Assembly (NCBI RefSeq): GCF_035046485.1
Contig: NC_085137.1
Coordinates: 250,827,233-250,891,232, forward strand
Origin: Aedes albopictus
Taxonomy: Eukaryota; Arthropoda; Insecta; Diptera; Culicidae
DNA: 64,000 nucleotides
Direction of reading: 5' to 3'
Program-made: the position numbers and the translations under genes
Notes under the pieces: model-generated
Database searches by the model: none
Seen by the model: the letters and a program-made list of their open reading frames with translations, nothing else
Told to the model about the DNA's origin: nothing
Shown: positions 1 through 13,430 of the stretch, piece after piece
Layout: the number at the start of each line of letters is the position of its first letter
How positions within the stretch are numbered: position 1 is the stretch's first letter

Positions 1-1967
1 AAGCAGCATTGGTATGTCGATGCGATCAAATGCCTTACTAAAGTCCGTATAAAGAGCTTCCACGTGATTTCCATTATCCATTGCATTCAGTACATAGTCA
101 ACAAATTGAAGCAAATTTGTTGAAGTTGATCGGCCTTTAAAAAAGCCATGCTGCATGTTAGTTATTCTGTTTTTGATTTGTAGAAATAACTTTTTGTTGA
201 CAATTGCCTCAAATAGTTTTGGAATGCAAGAGATAATGGCTATGCCGCGATAATTACGTACGTCTGATTTACGACCAGATTTAAAAATAGGCACTAAAAA
301 AGAGGTTTTCCATACTTTTGGGAAGTTTGCAGTATCGAGTGATATTTTAAAAAGCCAAAATAAAGGAGCAGTGAGCTCCTTAGCTAAATTTTTCAGAAAT
401 ATTGGAGGAATTTTGTCAGGACCATGTCCTTTAGAGGCGTCCAAGTTTAAAAGTGCTTCAAAAATTTCATTTGGTTGAATTTGATTCACACCAACATTCC
501 TAATAAAATCTGGGTAGAAAGCAAAGTAATCGCGGTCACGATCTTCTTCAGAAAAAGTTGTATAGATTTCCTGGAAAAAATCCGCAAATAGATTGCAATT
601 CTTTTCCGGGTTGTCTCCAACTTTTTCGTCAAGATGCATAACGGATGGAAAATTGTCAGATTTTAATTTGCTTTTTACGTAATTAAAGAAGTTCTTTGGG
701 CAGGACTTTATTTCGAGTTCAGTTCTCGTATTATATTCTTCAAATGCATTATTAATTTCAAAATTTAATTGGTCGCATATGTTCAAATATTTAGCTAAAT
801 TTTCATCAGTTTCATATTTTTTGTAAATTTTGTGTGCTTTTTGTTTGCGATTTTTCAGATTTTTGATTTGTTGATTATACCATATTGGATATTTTGAATT
901 TATATGACGACGTTTCGTTTTTATTGGAGTTTCTTGCCCAATAATTTCATTTAAAATTCTGTAGAATTCTTCTACGGCAGATTCGGCATTTCCTTCATTC
1001 TTAAGAATAGCTTGCCAATCTACACTACTTAATTTACATTTTATGTTTTCGTACTTCGCTAATTTGTATTCAAACACTTCCTCATATTCGCAGTCGTTGG
1101 GGATTTTGTGCTCATGTATGAACAAAGAATATTCGATTGCTGTGTGGAAAGCTTCATTTTTCCATAATGGAGACAATGATTCGCTGACACAGAAGTCGTC
1201 AAAGATATTCGTTAATAAAAAGTCTAGGTAGCAATTTTGGCGTTTTTTTATGTGATTGATTTGGTTTAGACCTAAATTTGCAGTTTTGTCAAAAATAAAT
1301 TGCAAGGTTTCATTCTCCCCAACGACTGGGAGTAAAATACTTTCATTTTCAGAGTCCAAAATGAAATCAGCATTACGTTGATTAAAGTCCCCGTATATGT
1401 GGACCTTAATCTCGGGAGGAAGTTCAGACATGATTTGTTCAGCACATTGAAAAAAGTTTTCGTATGTAGTTTTGTTCGCATGGTCTGGTGGAAAATACAC
1501 TGAGGCGAAAATATGTGTTTCACCTGCTATGTGAGATTTCACCCAGACATGCTCAAATTCTTTAAATTTAGATGTGTTCATGATTTCTGAATCAAAATTG
1601 GCCGAAATAGCCACGAGAACTCCTCCTCCTGATTTCCTCTGGGACTCATGAAAATTTCGGTCGTTTCGGAATACATTAAAAGCACTTCCAAAAATTTCTT
1701 CGCTTCGAACACTTTCATCCCAGCTTGTCTCAGTTGCCAATACTACCGAGAAGGATGAGCCTAATAAATTTTTTTGGATTTCTTGTATTTTGGCTGGACT
1801 TTTCATTCGATTGAAATTTTGACAATAAATCAAAATTTCGGTCGAGTTGTTTTTTGTCGAAGAAGTAGTTGGAAGTGTGTCGGATTGTGAAATATTTAAA
1901 ATACAGTCAGATTGAGAATTACCCGTTGATGGTTCGTCATGAATTTCTGCTTCCAAAGAAGGCGTCG

Positions 1968-3977
<2,010 letters not shown>

Positions 3978-4180
3978 TGCACTCGCGGTGGGTAAAAAAA
4001 AAAATAAAGTCACACACGGCGGCGGCGATTCGCGTGAGGCGAAAAGTAGAGAAAAAAAAAATACTAACGCAGGTTCGCGTACGGACGGACCCGGGGTCAA
4101 AATAAATAATAAGTTAAGTTTTAAAAATATTTACAAGCGCGCTGTTACGCACGTCCGAACTCAAAGGTGGTTCGACTAGA

Positions 4181-4600
4181 CCTCCAGGAAATCCTCAAGA
4201 GATTTCTTCTGAATTTTATATAGGGATTCGTCCCAGAATTCCACCCGGAATTTCTCCAGAACTTCCTCCAAGTAATCCTCAAGAAATTTATCTAGGATTT
4301 CTTCTAGGTTTTCTTCATGAGATCTTTTCAGATATTTCTCTAGGTATCCCTCCCACTTAAACAGGAATTCCTCTAGGTAGACTTTCAGAAATTCTTCCAA
4401 GAATTCCTCCGGGCATTCCTCTAGGGATTCTACAGGGTTTCCTCCAGGCATTCTTCCAGGGATTGCTCCAGGATTTTCTCAAATGATTTCTTTAGAAATA
4501 CCTCTCAGGTTCTCTTCAAAAATTCATGCAGGAGTTCCTTCGGAAATTTCAGAAATCTTTCAATCATCTTTTCAGGAATGTACCCAAGAGTTTCTCCAGA
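4181..4600. repeat. Degenerate 12-bp minisatellite, GGAATTCCTCCA type
   Basis: Imperfect repeats of a 12-bp unit close to ATTCCTCCAGGA. Because 12 is a multiple of 3 and the unit is nearly palindromic, several frames stay open on both strands with four-residue periodicity. No gene. Confidence 0.8.
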
Positions 4601-4679
4601 ATTACTGCGTACTGCGATCGAAAAAAAAATAGTTTATTGACCGATTCAGGCAGAGAAATTCCTTCTGAACTGCAAACAG

Positions 4680-5660
4680 CCCTCAAGTAAAGATCCCTAA
4701 TCTTCCAGAAATTGATCACCGCTACCAGCACACTAAGGGGATTCAGGTGGCCAAAAATCGAAAATTGACTTTATTCAATTTGAGATTCAGGTTCGGTAGT
4801 TGGAAGTAGACCACTTGGACCAGTAAACCCTAGAATATTAGTTTGCTAATCCCTATACTTATCGAGATATTAACAGCAGAATTAGACGAATGACGTATCA
4901 GACGTAGACATGTTGCTTGTAAAACTAATAAACGATGCCACATCAAAAAAATATTTTTTTCCCATACAAACCGTTCCATACAAAAAAAGTTTCGCTGAGT
5001 TTCGCTTCGGGACTACTTCTATGTCTTTGTTTAGGATCCCTGGGAGGCATTGTAATCAAATTTGGCTGCTACTATCTGTTATTCTGCAATTCCAATCATG
5101 TTGTCGGCGATGATTGAGATATGGCTACATAAAATCACCCTATTGGCCATTAAGTACCTCTGAAGAAACATTTGGTCGTTATGGCCACTTTTATCGGTAG
5201 ATCAATCATAGTGCAGTCTGAATCTGGTCTTGAATCTCTTAGCGAAGCGTGTTTTTACGAATTGGAATCCATTTTGTAACTAGAAACAGATATCCTTAAA
5301 CGCCTAAAAGTATGCAATGCCCTTGTAATCTCATGCTGTTTGAAACTGTCGTGTTGAAACAACCTGTTTAAAATGTTTTTCATAGTTTTCAGGCATAAAT
5401 CCGACGAATAGGAGCAAGACATTATACAATTAACGCTAAAATATTTTTGGCCACCTGTTTGTATGGAGCCGCCCCATAGTGCAGCACCACGTTGATTTAT
5501 GTAGACCAGGCGAGCTTATTTAACGTATTATACAAAACACAACAGCTTGACTGCTGAAGGGTTTAATAATGCTTTCAGAATATAATGTTATATTAAATTT
5601 CACCGTATTCCATATAGTTATAAAAGCTAGTAGGTACAAATTTGCTAAGGGTGCTTGCCC
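4680..5660. repeat. Dispersed repeat, also present at 32640-33000, carrying a 750-bp insertion
   Basis: The flanks around 4705-4731 and 5482-5650 match 32640-33000: the words CACCGCTACCAGCA, ACTGCTGAAGGG/ACTGCTAAAGGG and GCTAGTAGGTACA appear in the same order in both. The 32.6-kb copy lacks 4732-5481 and so acts as an empty site. The remaining bases of 4600-5760 show nothing else recognisable. Confidence 0.65.
4732..5481. mobile_element. 750-bp non-autonomous element with CACTA-like inverted ends
   Basis: The ends are CACTAAGGGG on the left and CCCCATAGTG on the right. AGGTGGCCAAAAAT lies 12 bases inside the left end (from 4748), and its complement lies near the right end. Both flanks carry CAGCA (4727-4731 and 5482-5486), while the related unfilled copy near 32665 has it once. 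No transposase frame is present. The CACTA-like tips fit several DNA transposon groups, and the 5-bp duplication does not pick one. Confidence 0.6.
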
Positions 5661-5760
5661 CTCCCTGAATTGGAATTTTGGAAAAAGTTGTTCAACTAGA
5701 AATGTTTATAAATGAACGTAAAACTTGGTCTAAGTCCTTCTCGGATAATGTAATCAGTAT

Positions 5761-7900
5761 CACTCTAGCAATTTGAGATACGAGAGCTCTTTACAAAATC
5801 TGCCACTCTTATAAGATTTTGGATACACTGGAAAGTTAATGAAAACATAAGTAAATTTCGTACCCATTTCACATGTAAGAAAGGTAGAACCTTCCTGTGC
5901 ACTTTTGGACAGTAGTTCAGTAAGACCAGCAACGTTTGCCAATAGATAACAGCAACCGAAACGTGAGCACATAAAAAGCACTTAAATTCACCCCCAGAGC
6001 TCACACACGTTTGGTTTGGTGGTGGAGGCTATCGGTTTCTGGTTCTCCTCGACAACCGAACCGACACCCGACACGGTCGGTGGTGCTGCATCGATCGTCG
6101 CAATAAAGGGAAAGCGAAGAGGATTCAACTATTCAACCGTAACGACACATGAGGGTGAGCTGAGCAGAGCAGAACAGACTTGAACAGAGTATGTACAGCG
6201 AAAGCCGAATGCAATTTTGAAAATTGAAAAAAGAAGTGCACCAAAACGAGATCCAAAAACCATAAATTATGGTTTTTACAAGTTCTACACATGCATTTTA
6301 TTTTATTGCACTTTTAAATCGTTTTGTTCGCTGGTGAACATCTTTTGTGTTTGCACAACAGTGAAATTGGTGAGGGCCGCCGCAGTTGCAGTCCATCGAC
6401 TGCTGCTGGGGCGCTGGGAAAGAGTCCTGCTGCTGCTGCTGCTATTGCTGGGTCGTGTTGGACAAATTTCACGCTCCAAGTTCGGACGACTGAGTGTTGT
6501 TTCATGCGAGAGTTGTGTCCCTTTTACGAACCAACGAACGGCGACGGACTGCATATGGGTTCATGTAAATGTCACGGTGACAGTGAATGAATGTGAGTTG
6601 TAATTTATTTTTTTGTAACTGTCACGCAAATGAGATTAACAATGAAAGAGGAGTGTAAAAGTACAAATCATTTACTTTTTCTCGCTTGAAAATTGCTACA
6701 ATATAAACTTTTTATCGATACAGATTGAAAGAAATTGGCAGAAAACCAGCGATTCGGTAATGATCAGCTTAAAACTTACCAAAGTCATAATCCACCATAA
6801 AGCAGATTGTGTGAACATCATAAAAGTTCGCCTTTCAGGAATCAACCACCAGATCAGCATCCATTCGCATACTTCCGTCGTAATTTTCCGCAGTCCGTCT
6901 GCATCACGAAACGAACCCACCCCAACCGACCACTGCGTGTGAATTTTATCAACTTCACCGCAAGAAGACAATTTACACAATGATATGTTTACGACTTTGG
7001 AAGTGGAAAGTCATAAAAAAGTAACATTCAAATATGGGCAAATTTATGACAGCCAAAACGATAGCTTAAGGAATACCCCAGACAAGAATAAAAAAAAATG
7101 TGAGGAAGAACAATCTTGCGCGGAACCCAAACATCAGGTGAAGAACTGAAGCCTGAGGAAGAAGGTGCAATAGACGAAGAGACACGGAAAACAGAACCAG
7201 ACAGCACCTAAAACACCGAAAGATGATGATGATGGAATGATGGTGTTTAAAGAGATGTTTAAACGGGGAATAACAGAGGTCCCACCTTAACAACCAGCAA
7301 ACATCAAACATAAAACGATCGTCCGGTCTCCGTCTGTCTGGTCTGTATAGTGGAAAGTCGTTGGCGTTCATCGTTGTTCGTCATAATGAAATTATTCAAT
7401 TAATTTACGATTTGTTCCTGTGTTTCTTTCGGAACGACGACGACTGCTAGCTCCTCGATCATATCCACGACAACGAGAACGACGTCGACGTGATGTCGTA
7501 GTCGCGGTGACGTTGAACGGAGGTTATCGTTACGTCTTTTTGTTTATTTCAATTTGATGGCTCTTTCTCCGCAGCGAAAACAGCTACAGACAGCATTGGA
7601 AACGACGAAGATGCGACGGAAGGAGGAACCCTGAAACCCATGCACTTCCTCTCGTTCCGTCTATTTGATGGTTGGTGGTGCGCTTTCGCCTCGCTTTGAT
7701 TCCGTACGAACGAACGAGAAGTTGGGCGGAACGGAAATTCCTACGATGATTTCACTTTACACACGTGCCACGTGCCTCTTCCGCTTCCAGATGATTAAGT
7801 GCAGACAATGCGATGTAAAGTCGAGTGTTTTCGGTCTGTTCGATGCAATTAATTTTAATGTGCGTTGCCAGGGATTGGAGGGGAATTGCGTTTGATTGCT
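5761..7900. other. Unique-looking sequence, possible 5' untranslated exon or regulatory DNA
   Basis: There is no repeat I recognise and no convincing coding frame. The plus strand from about 6000 to 6610 is GC-richer, carries a short CTG run (6430-6445) and reads like an untranslated leader. A 128-residue frame at 6217-6603 has no family resemblance I can name, and its poly-Leu stretch comes from the CTG run. Sequence around 7380-7650 is rich in CGACGA words. A promoter or leader exon is possible but not shown. Confidence 0.3.
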
Positions 7901-8560
7901 CAAGACGACTCATTAGGACATAAATTGTATTTGAGACACTTGTTGTTAAGGGTATTGCGGAAACGTTTATATGAGACAGTGCTTATGATATAAGTTTCCG
8001 ATTTTGTAAATATTGATTTTAAAATAATGTAAACAATATGCTCAATGTAATCCTATTTCCACATTGTTTTACACAGACGCGCTTGTAACGCTGAAATGAT
8101 CTTGGAGCATTTAAGAAGGCCATCGAGCCCAAAGGTCTCGCTTAAACATGTTTGGCGCAATAGTAGAGGCGAGAGCTCTCGCTACTGTAGCGACTCTTCA
8201 ATGCAAAACCTTGATGAGATCTTGGATACTGAGCACGGAGGATCCCCTCACAGCACTGCGGCAAGAGTGCGATGTGCTTTTTGGCCACCGCACCTAAGAA
8301 CGATTTGGATGTCCATACAGGAATCAGTCCATACAAAGAAGCAACGAAATAAGAGCTATGATTGGAAATTCGGTATCTGGAGCATCAGGACCTATGGAGA
8401 ATATAAAAAACACGACGTTAAGGTTGTCATCGGTTAAAGCAACGTTCAATCGGAAGGGATCACTGTTTCCATCCAGACATACTGGTATGGAGAGTCTTTG
8501 CTCTGCAACAGACGAAAAAACTTGAAGTATTTTTAGGCAAAGTACGTTTAATTGGCAAAT
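7901..8560. other. Unassigned sequence with short unrecognised open frame on the minus strand
   Basis: A minus-strand frame between 8617 and 8324 has mixed, protein-like composition but no motif I can name. A short piece (CAGACATACTGGTAT) recurs at 9270-9285. It may be a fragment of a decayed repeat. Confidence 0.2.
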
Positions 8561-8593
8561 TGAGAGATAAATTTGTGAAAAAAAAAATCCACT

Positions 8594-8665
8594 TGTTCTG
8601 ATGGGATTCGAACCCACGACTCCGTATCGCTAGTTCAATGCTTTAAACAACTAAGCCATAGAACA
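8594..8665 (-). pseudogene. tRNA-Thr-like sequence, second copy, inverted
   Basis: This is the same structure as the copy at 8967-9038, read on the minus strand. It has acceptor strands TGTTCTA and CAGAACA, and an intact T loop TTCGAAT. The A box is changed to TGGCTTAGTTGT and the anticodon loop to CTAGCGA. It is more decayed than its partner. Confidence 0.55.
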
Positions 8666-8966
8666 AGTTACGATTCTGCGGAATAGAAAGTCAAAGTGGA
8701 TCCGAAGCACCACCCTAACCTGAGCGCTCAACGCATACTGAGTTTGCACCGATCAGATAGTTGGTGACGAAGTATGTGTCTGTCGAGCTTCAATATCAAC
8801 ATTCTAAAAACATAACAAAACGCGCACACTTTGTTGTTCATGGGCCGCGAGAGTGCTGGAGATTGGCATCTAAGAGCCGAAAAGAGATATATAGTTTTGA
8901 AAGCCGGACCTGGTTAGGGTGGTGCTTCGAATCCAGTTTGACTGTCTGTTTCGCAGAATCGTAACT

Positions 8967-9038
8967 TGTTCTGTGGCTTAGTTGGTTAAATCGCCGGACT
9001 AGTGATACGGAGTCGTGGGTTCGAATCCCACCAAAACA
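8967..9038 (+). pseudogene. tRNA-Thr(AGT)-like sequence
   Basis: A cloverleaf can be drawn. The acceptor TGTTCTG pairs with CAAAACA with one mismatch. The A box is TGGCTTAGTTGG. The anticodon loop CTAGTGA holds AGT on a five-pair stem with one mismatch. The T arm GTGGG-TTCGAAT-CCCAC is perfect and contains the B box. A T6 run follows 9 bases downstream. The stem mismatches and the repeat context suggest a tRNA-derived repeat rather than a working tRNA gene. Confidence 0.6.
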
Positions 9039-9063
9039 AGTAGGGATTTTTTCACAAATTAAT

Positions 9064-9240
9064 TTGGGCAGGTGTACCTATTTTGGGCACTTGTCGCTAT
9101 AACCGATTGATTTGAATTAATGTACAGAACTAGATACTGTACGTGCCTAACTCTGGACAAAATTTCAAATCAATCGGTTTGAAATTGACTTAGTTATAGC
9201 GGCAAGTGACCAAAATAGATACACCTGCCAAAATGGTACA
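9064..9240. mobile_element. Foldback MITE (GGCAGGTGTACC ends)
   Basis: The left arm GGGCAGGTGTACCTATTTTG mirrors the right arm CAAAATAGATACACCTGCC, and CGCTATAAC mirrors GTTATAGCG inside it. It is palindromic over nearly its whole length, is non-coding, and has relatives at 11010-11213 and 19254-19482. Confidence 0.75.
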
Positions 9241-11009
9241 AGACCCTATTTTAAGTTTTTACGTCTGTTTCAGACATACTGGTATAGCCGGAAAAGGGCA
9301 ATAAAATCATTGTCTTTACTCTGTCACTAAAGATAACGGCCTGAGATAAGTCAACTTCGCTGCTACCATTGGTAGGCTATTGCACAGACAACCAGGTGTC
9401 GTATAAGAATGCACGCTGTACATCGTATAAAGTACCATTTCAATTTGTTTGATTTGTCTTTATTTAAGAGACATTCAGCCCTTGGCTGCCCATTTTAATT
9501 CACTATCGCATATATGTACGGCGGACGGAAAATATTCATCGCATATGATGATATTTTTTGAACTTATTACGACGTATCAGGTAAAGTCATATAAGAATAC
9601 AAATCAACTTTTATTTGGTATGTGTACATCGTAAGAGATGACATTCTGATGTTTTATTATGATAAACTCGTAAAAGCTTGCGAGTAAACCCGCGAAGCGT
9701 CAAACGAATTCGCATAATTTGGTACTGCGATGATTATACGGCTTCGCTTAGTATTTTCCATTTTGAGACTGTATAACTCGCATTGGTGTACGGATAAAAA
9801 CGCATAGAAGTACAAATAAACTCGTTAAAGTGTGCATACAAACTCGTATATGCTAGAAGTGGTTATGTTGACATAATGCGATTTTATATGTGGTAACAAT
9901 GAAAGAGTTGCTGTTGGACTGTGGAAGCAGTGCGAAAATGCTACAAGAAAGTGAACAGCCGTAATAATGATTTATTGACTTGATAACACTGTTCGACAAA
10001 AAAAACTTTTGCCGTGATCAGAGACCCCATTAGTAGGGCATAAAAGCGCATGGAAAATGTTTAAAAATGCCATTTTCAAATCTGTTGGAGCACCCCTAGA
10101 AACTTTTTCAGATGAGTTTGAATTTTATTCATTTTTGAAGGTTCGACAAGAGCTTAAGAAATCATCATAAACACATTTGAAATACAATATCTTTGAAATA
10201 CAGTTTAGTGCACCGCTGAAATTATCACAGATCTGAGAAGCAACTTTGATACATAACTAGTTAAAATTTGAGCCTATTACGGCATTCCATTTCATTGATA
10301 CATGTCCGGGAAGAATCAAATATGACTTATATAATACAATTCCTTGAAGTTTTCTCTTAATTCAATCACAAAAAGCAAGCCCCTATCCTTATCTAATCGC
10401 AACAAAATAACTAGTTTACTTTAATTTGACTACGAAACGCTACACTTATGATCTAAATAATTGAATTCAAATTTTCGAGAAGAAAATCGGTCGATTTTTT
10501 AAATTACTAACGTGGTAAGCCTGTGTAAAAAAATCTAATACATTTATATTTTGCGATCAATACAAAAAAAAACCTTTTCCAATGTTTTCGTGGGTTGTCT
10601 ATATTCACTTAATGTTTGGAAGAACCTCCTAGCCATACCAAGGTGGTAAAATTGGTAACTTTATTGAATAAAACAAATCTATTTCAATACAATGAATTGA
10701 AGCTGGCATTACGCAGAAAACATGGTTTAAGTTCACAACTGTTCAAAACAATGCAACCCTAAAAAAATGCAAGCCAAAAATGAGAACATTCTACATTTAC
10801 TATTAGTAATCGTACAAGCACTGTTGTTTTAATCACATTTTAGTTAGTTTCACAATAAAGAATGTGTACGTTGGGCCATTATCATTGAAGACATTTTTAT
10901 AAAATCAATTGAATTTGTCATGTAGTAAAATATTTCCAATCTTAATTTCAAGCTCAATAATGTCCTCCAAGATTCTAAATGCTTTATTAGTTCCAGCGGC
11001 ATAGGATCT

Positions 11010-11213
11010 GGAACCATTTGGGCAGGATCACCTATTTTGGGCACTTTGTGTCTATAACTCAGTCGACTTAGAACTTATTGGCTTGATTTTTGAGAAACGA
11101 TCAGATACGCACAGTATCCAGCTATGTGCAACAATTCAAGTCAATCGATTTGGAATTGACTGAGTTATAGTAGCAGCAAGTGCCCAAAATAGGTGCTCCT
11201 GCCTAAATGGTCC
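11010..11213. mobile_element. Foldback MITE, second copy of the 9064 family
   Basis: The ends GGAACCATTTGGGCAGG and CCTGCCTAAATGGTCC are inverted, and CACCTATTTTGGGCACTT mirrors AAGTGCCCAAAATAGGTG. It is nested in the interior of the 2951-bp element. The centre holds the ATTGACTGAGTTATAG word shared with related MITEs. Confidence 0.75.
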
Positions 11214-11328
11214 TAGCACAGAGAACAGACGTCTATCTTCGCTTTCTGCCTTGTTTAAAACTTTATAACGGTCATATCAGAGTATATGGTTATGCTCCCG
11301 TTGCGTGGCGCTAGCGTCCCATCACTTA

Positions 11329-11498
11329 TGCCGTTTTTCTTTATTATCCAGTTCCAACCTGGGTTGAAACTGGATCAGATCACAGTTTCAACCCCAACCC
11401 GACTTCGGTTTCGCTTGTACTAAAGTTTGTTTGACGTTGTTTGTTTACACATTTTCCGCCAATCCAGTTCCAACCTAGGTTAAAAAAGAAAAACGGCA
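11329..11498. mobile_element. 170-bp foldback element, TTA flanks
   Basis: TGCCGTTTTTCTTT at the left mirrors AAGAAAAACGGCA at the right. GTTCCAACCTGGGTT and AACTGGATCA words form further inverted pieces inside. TTA lies on both sides (11326-11328 and 11499-11501), which suits a PIF/Harbinger-type MITE. Confidence 0.55.
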
Positions 11499-13430
11499 TT
11501 ACATTGTTGTGTTGTCAAATTCGTTTCCAGTGCTCACCGTTTTTGGCTGTTTGGCGCTCGTGTCGTTTTGTGGGCTAGTGTATTTTAACGATGAATACTG
11601 CCATCGTGGGGTCAAATCGACTTTATAAGTGGGGCAGTCTCCGTTGGTGGCGTTGAGGTGCACTTAAATTCTTTACACACGATTTCGACGTGTTTTTGTT
11701 CGAGCTTGAATGTCTGTTCTCTGTGGTAATAGACCCTATTTGTTAATATAGTGTTAAATACTATCTATCCAGAAGCACTAAGGTAAATTAATAAAATTTA
11801 TTTACTTAAATAAGTCCAAATTTGTTTCAATTCACATTCAATTCAAGGTCGTTGGAATTTGAATATATTTTCCGCATCGTATTTAAATTTTAAAGAAAAC
11901 GGAACTGCTTGATATCCACCAGGTCAAGCAATCTTATTTAGTTATTTAGGTACAAACCAAATCATTGAAAAGCATTCTCATCCATATGCGATATATGGAT
12001 GATTAAATTTGGGCACGACTCGAAATTCGATCAAAACAAAATACTTCCTTGAATTGAGTAGACGTAGTGTATTTTGCCTGAATTGTGATCCTAATCTATC
12101 GCATTCAAAATCGCAGTTTATTGGTATTTCAACATGATTATGAAAGTAACATTTGATGTCAAATGTTATTATAAACTTTGTTAAGGAAAAGTTTTTCCTT
12201 AAAACACTCATGCTGACCTCAATGAATTAATTTAACTTTCCTCTTGTGGATCCTTTGTAAACATATCCTAAAATTTCTCGTATAGCTTTCCAGAATCATA
12301 CTTAGTTAAACCAGGTGCCTTAAATACAATTTTTATATTCTTCAGTCAGAGACTGAAAAATAACATTAACACTAGAAAACGATCGTCACATCTAGTGACC
12401 TAGTGGAGAACTTGTAAAGAAACGTTTTCTCCTAATGGAGCGGAAACCCATCCAATATTCCGAGGCGTTCAAAGTATCCGAAAGACTGACGCTGCACGGC
12501 ATTGACGCATAGAAGTTTTTTAAATGGATATGAATATGGGCGTGCTTTATGGGATCAGATTAAAAAAAAAAAACATAAAAGATTTTCAATATATAAGTCA
12601 GAGTTAAGCGTTCACGGATATGTATCAATGAAACGGAATATCGTAATAGGTAGAAATTTTGACTAGTTATGTATCAAAGTTTTTTCTCAGATCTGTGAAA
12701 ATTTCAGCGGTGCACTAAACTGTATTTCAAAGATATTGTATTTCAAATGTGTTTATGATGATTTCTTAAGCTCTTGTCGAGCCTTCAAAAATGAATAAAA
12801 TTCAAACTCATCTGAAAAAGTTTCTAGGGGTGCTCCAACAGATTTGAAAATGGCATTTTACTACATTTTCCATGCGCTTTTATGCCCTACTAATGGGGTC
12901 TCTGATCACGGCAAAAGTTTTTTTTTGTCGAACAGTGTAATCAACAATGGGAGGCGCTAGCCAGTGAGATGTAGTGAAAACTGTGCGGGAAATGGTGCCT
13001 CGTCGTTTTTAACTCCAGATAGTCTGTCAAACACGCACAGCGCAGGTGAACCAAGCGCATACCAACAAACACTGAGGTGAGTTGATAAATAATCAGCTTG
13101 TTTTACAAGTTGCGTTTGGTGTTGAGTGTGAAGTGTAACTCAACAATCCAAAGGTTATTCGTTCGATATCGAGCTGACAAGATTTTTTTTTTCGAATATT
13201 ATTAAGTCGCATAAGATGCTGAATAACTTCGAAATAGTGCTCACGGTGCATCGCATAAGATATCGCTTCAAGTCATATAGCGTTGTTATTGTCCCGTCAA
13301 TGTACTTATAGCGCTTCCACTTTTGTACGCATAAGGCACTTAAAGTGCATCTTATGCGATATAACTTTAACGCATAAAAGTACGTATAACATGAAAATAA
13401 ACTTCATTATACGTGTAAATTGGTTGTCTG

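Larger units (their letters stand above)
8560..9060. repeat. Inverted pair of a tRNA-Thr-related repeat
   Basis: About 165 bp at 8570-8735 recurs inverted at 8905-9060. Each arm contains the tRNA-like core and about 60 bp of shared non-tRNA sequence (GGTTAGGGTGGTGCTTCG, CGCAGAATCGTAAC), plus a TTTTTTCACAAATT tail on the other side. The 170-bp centre is unrelated. The arrangement could be one foldback element or two SINE copies inserted head to head. Confidence 0.7.
9987..12937. mobile_element. 2951-bp DNA transposon with 325-bp inverted ends and TAA duplication
   Basis: The left arm (9987-10312) and right arm (about 12612-12937) are near-perfect inverted copies starting CACTGTTCGACAAAAAAA. 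TAA flanks both sides (9984-9986 and 12938-12940), and the unfilled copy B has one TAA at the matching place (TGATAATCAACA near 39625). A 3-bp TWA duplication is typical of PIF/Harbinger elements. No transposase frame is visible, so it is non-autonomous. The interior carries two smaller foldback elements. Confidence 0.85.
9385..13430. mobile_element. GCATAA-rich repeat, copy A, split by a 2951-bp insertion
   Basis: Outer ends are CAGACAACCA and TGGTTGTCTG. Both halves (9385-9986 and 12938-13430) match copy B (39132-40033) in order, including CTGTTGGACTGT, GACGCTAGCCAG-type and GTACGTATAACA words. Motifs close to CGCATAAG recur many times on both strands near the ends, like transposase-binding subterminal repeats. 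No coding frame. The superfamily is not known to me. Confidence 0.7.

Noticed and set aside
6217..6603. 128-residue protein on the plus strand
   Set aside because: Its Leu-rich centre comes from a short CTG run and the remainder has no family resemblance; it reads more like untranslated sequence.
8967..9038. Functional tRNA-Thr gene
   Set aside because: Mismatches in the acceptor and anticodon stems and membership in a longer repeat argue for a tRNA-derived repeat.
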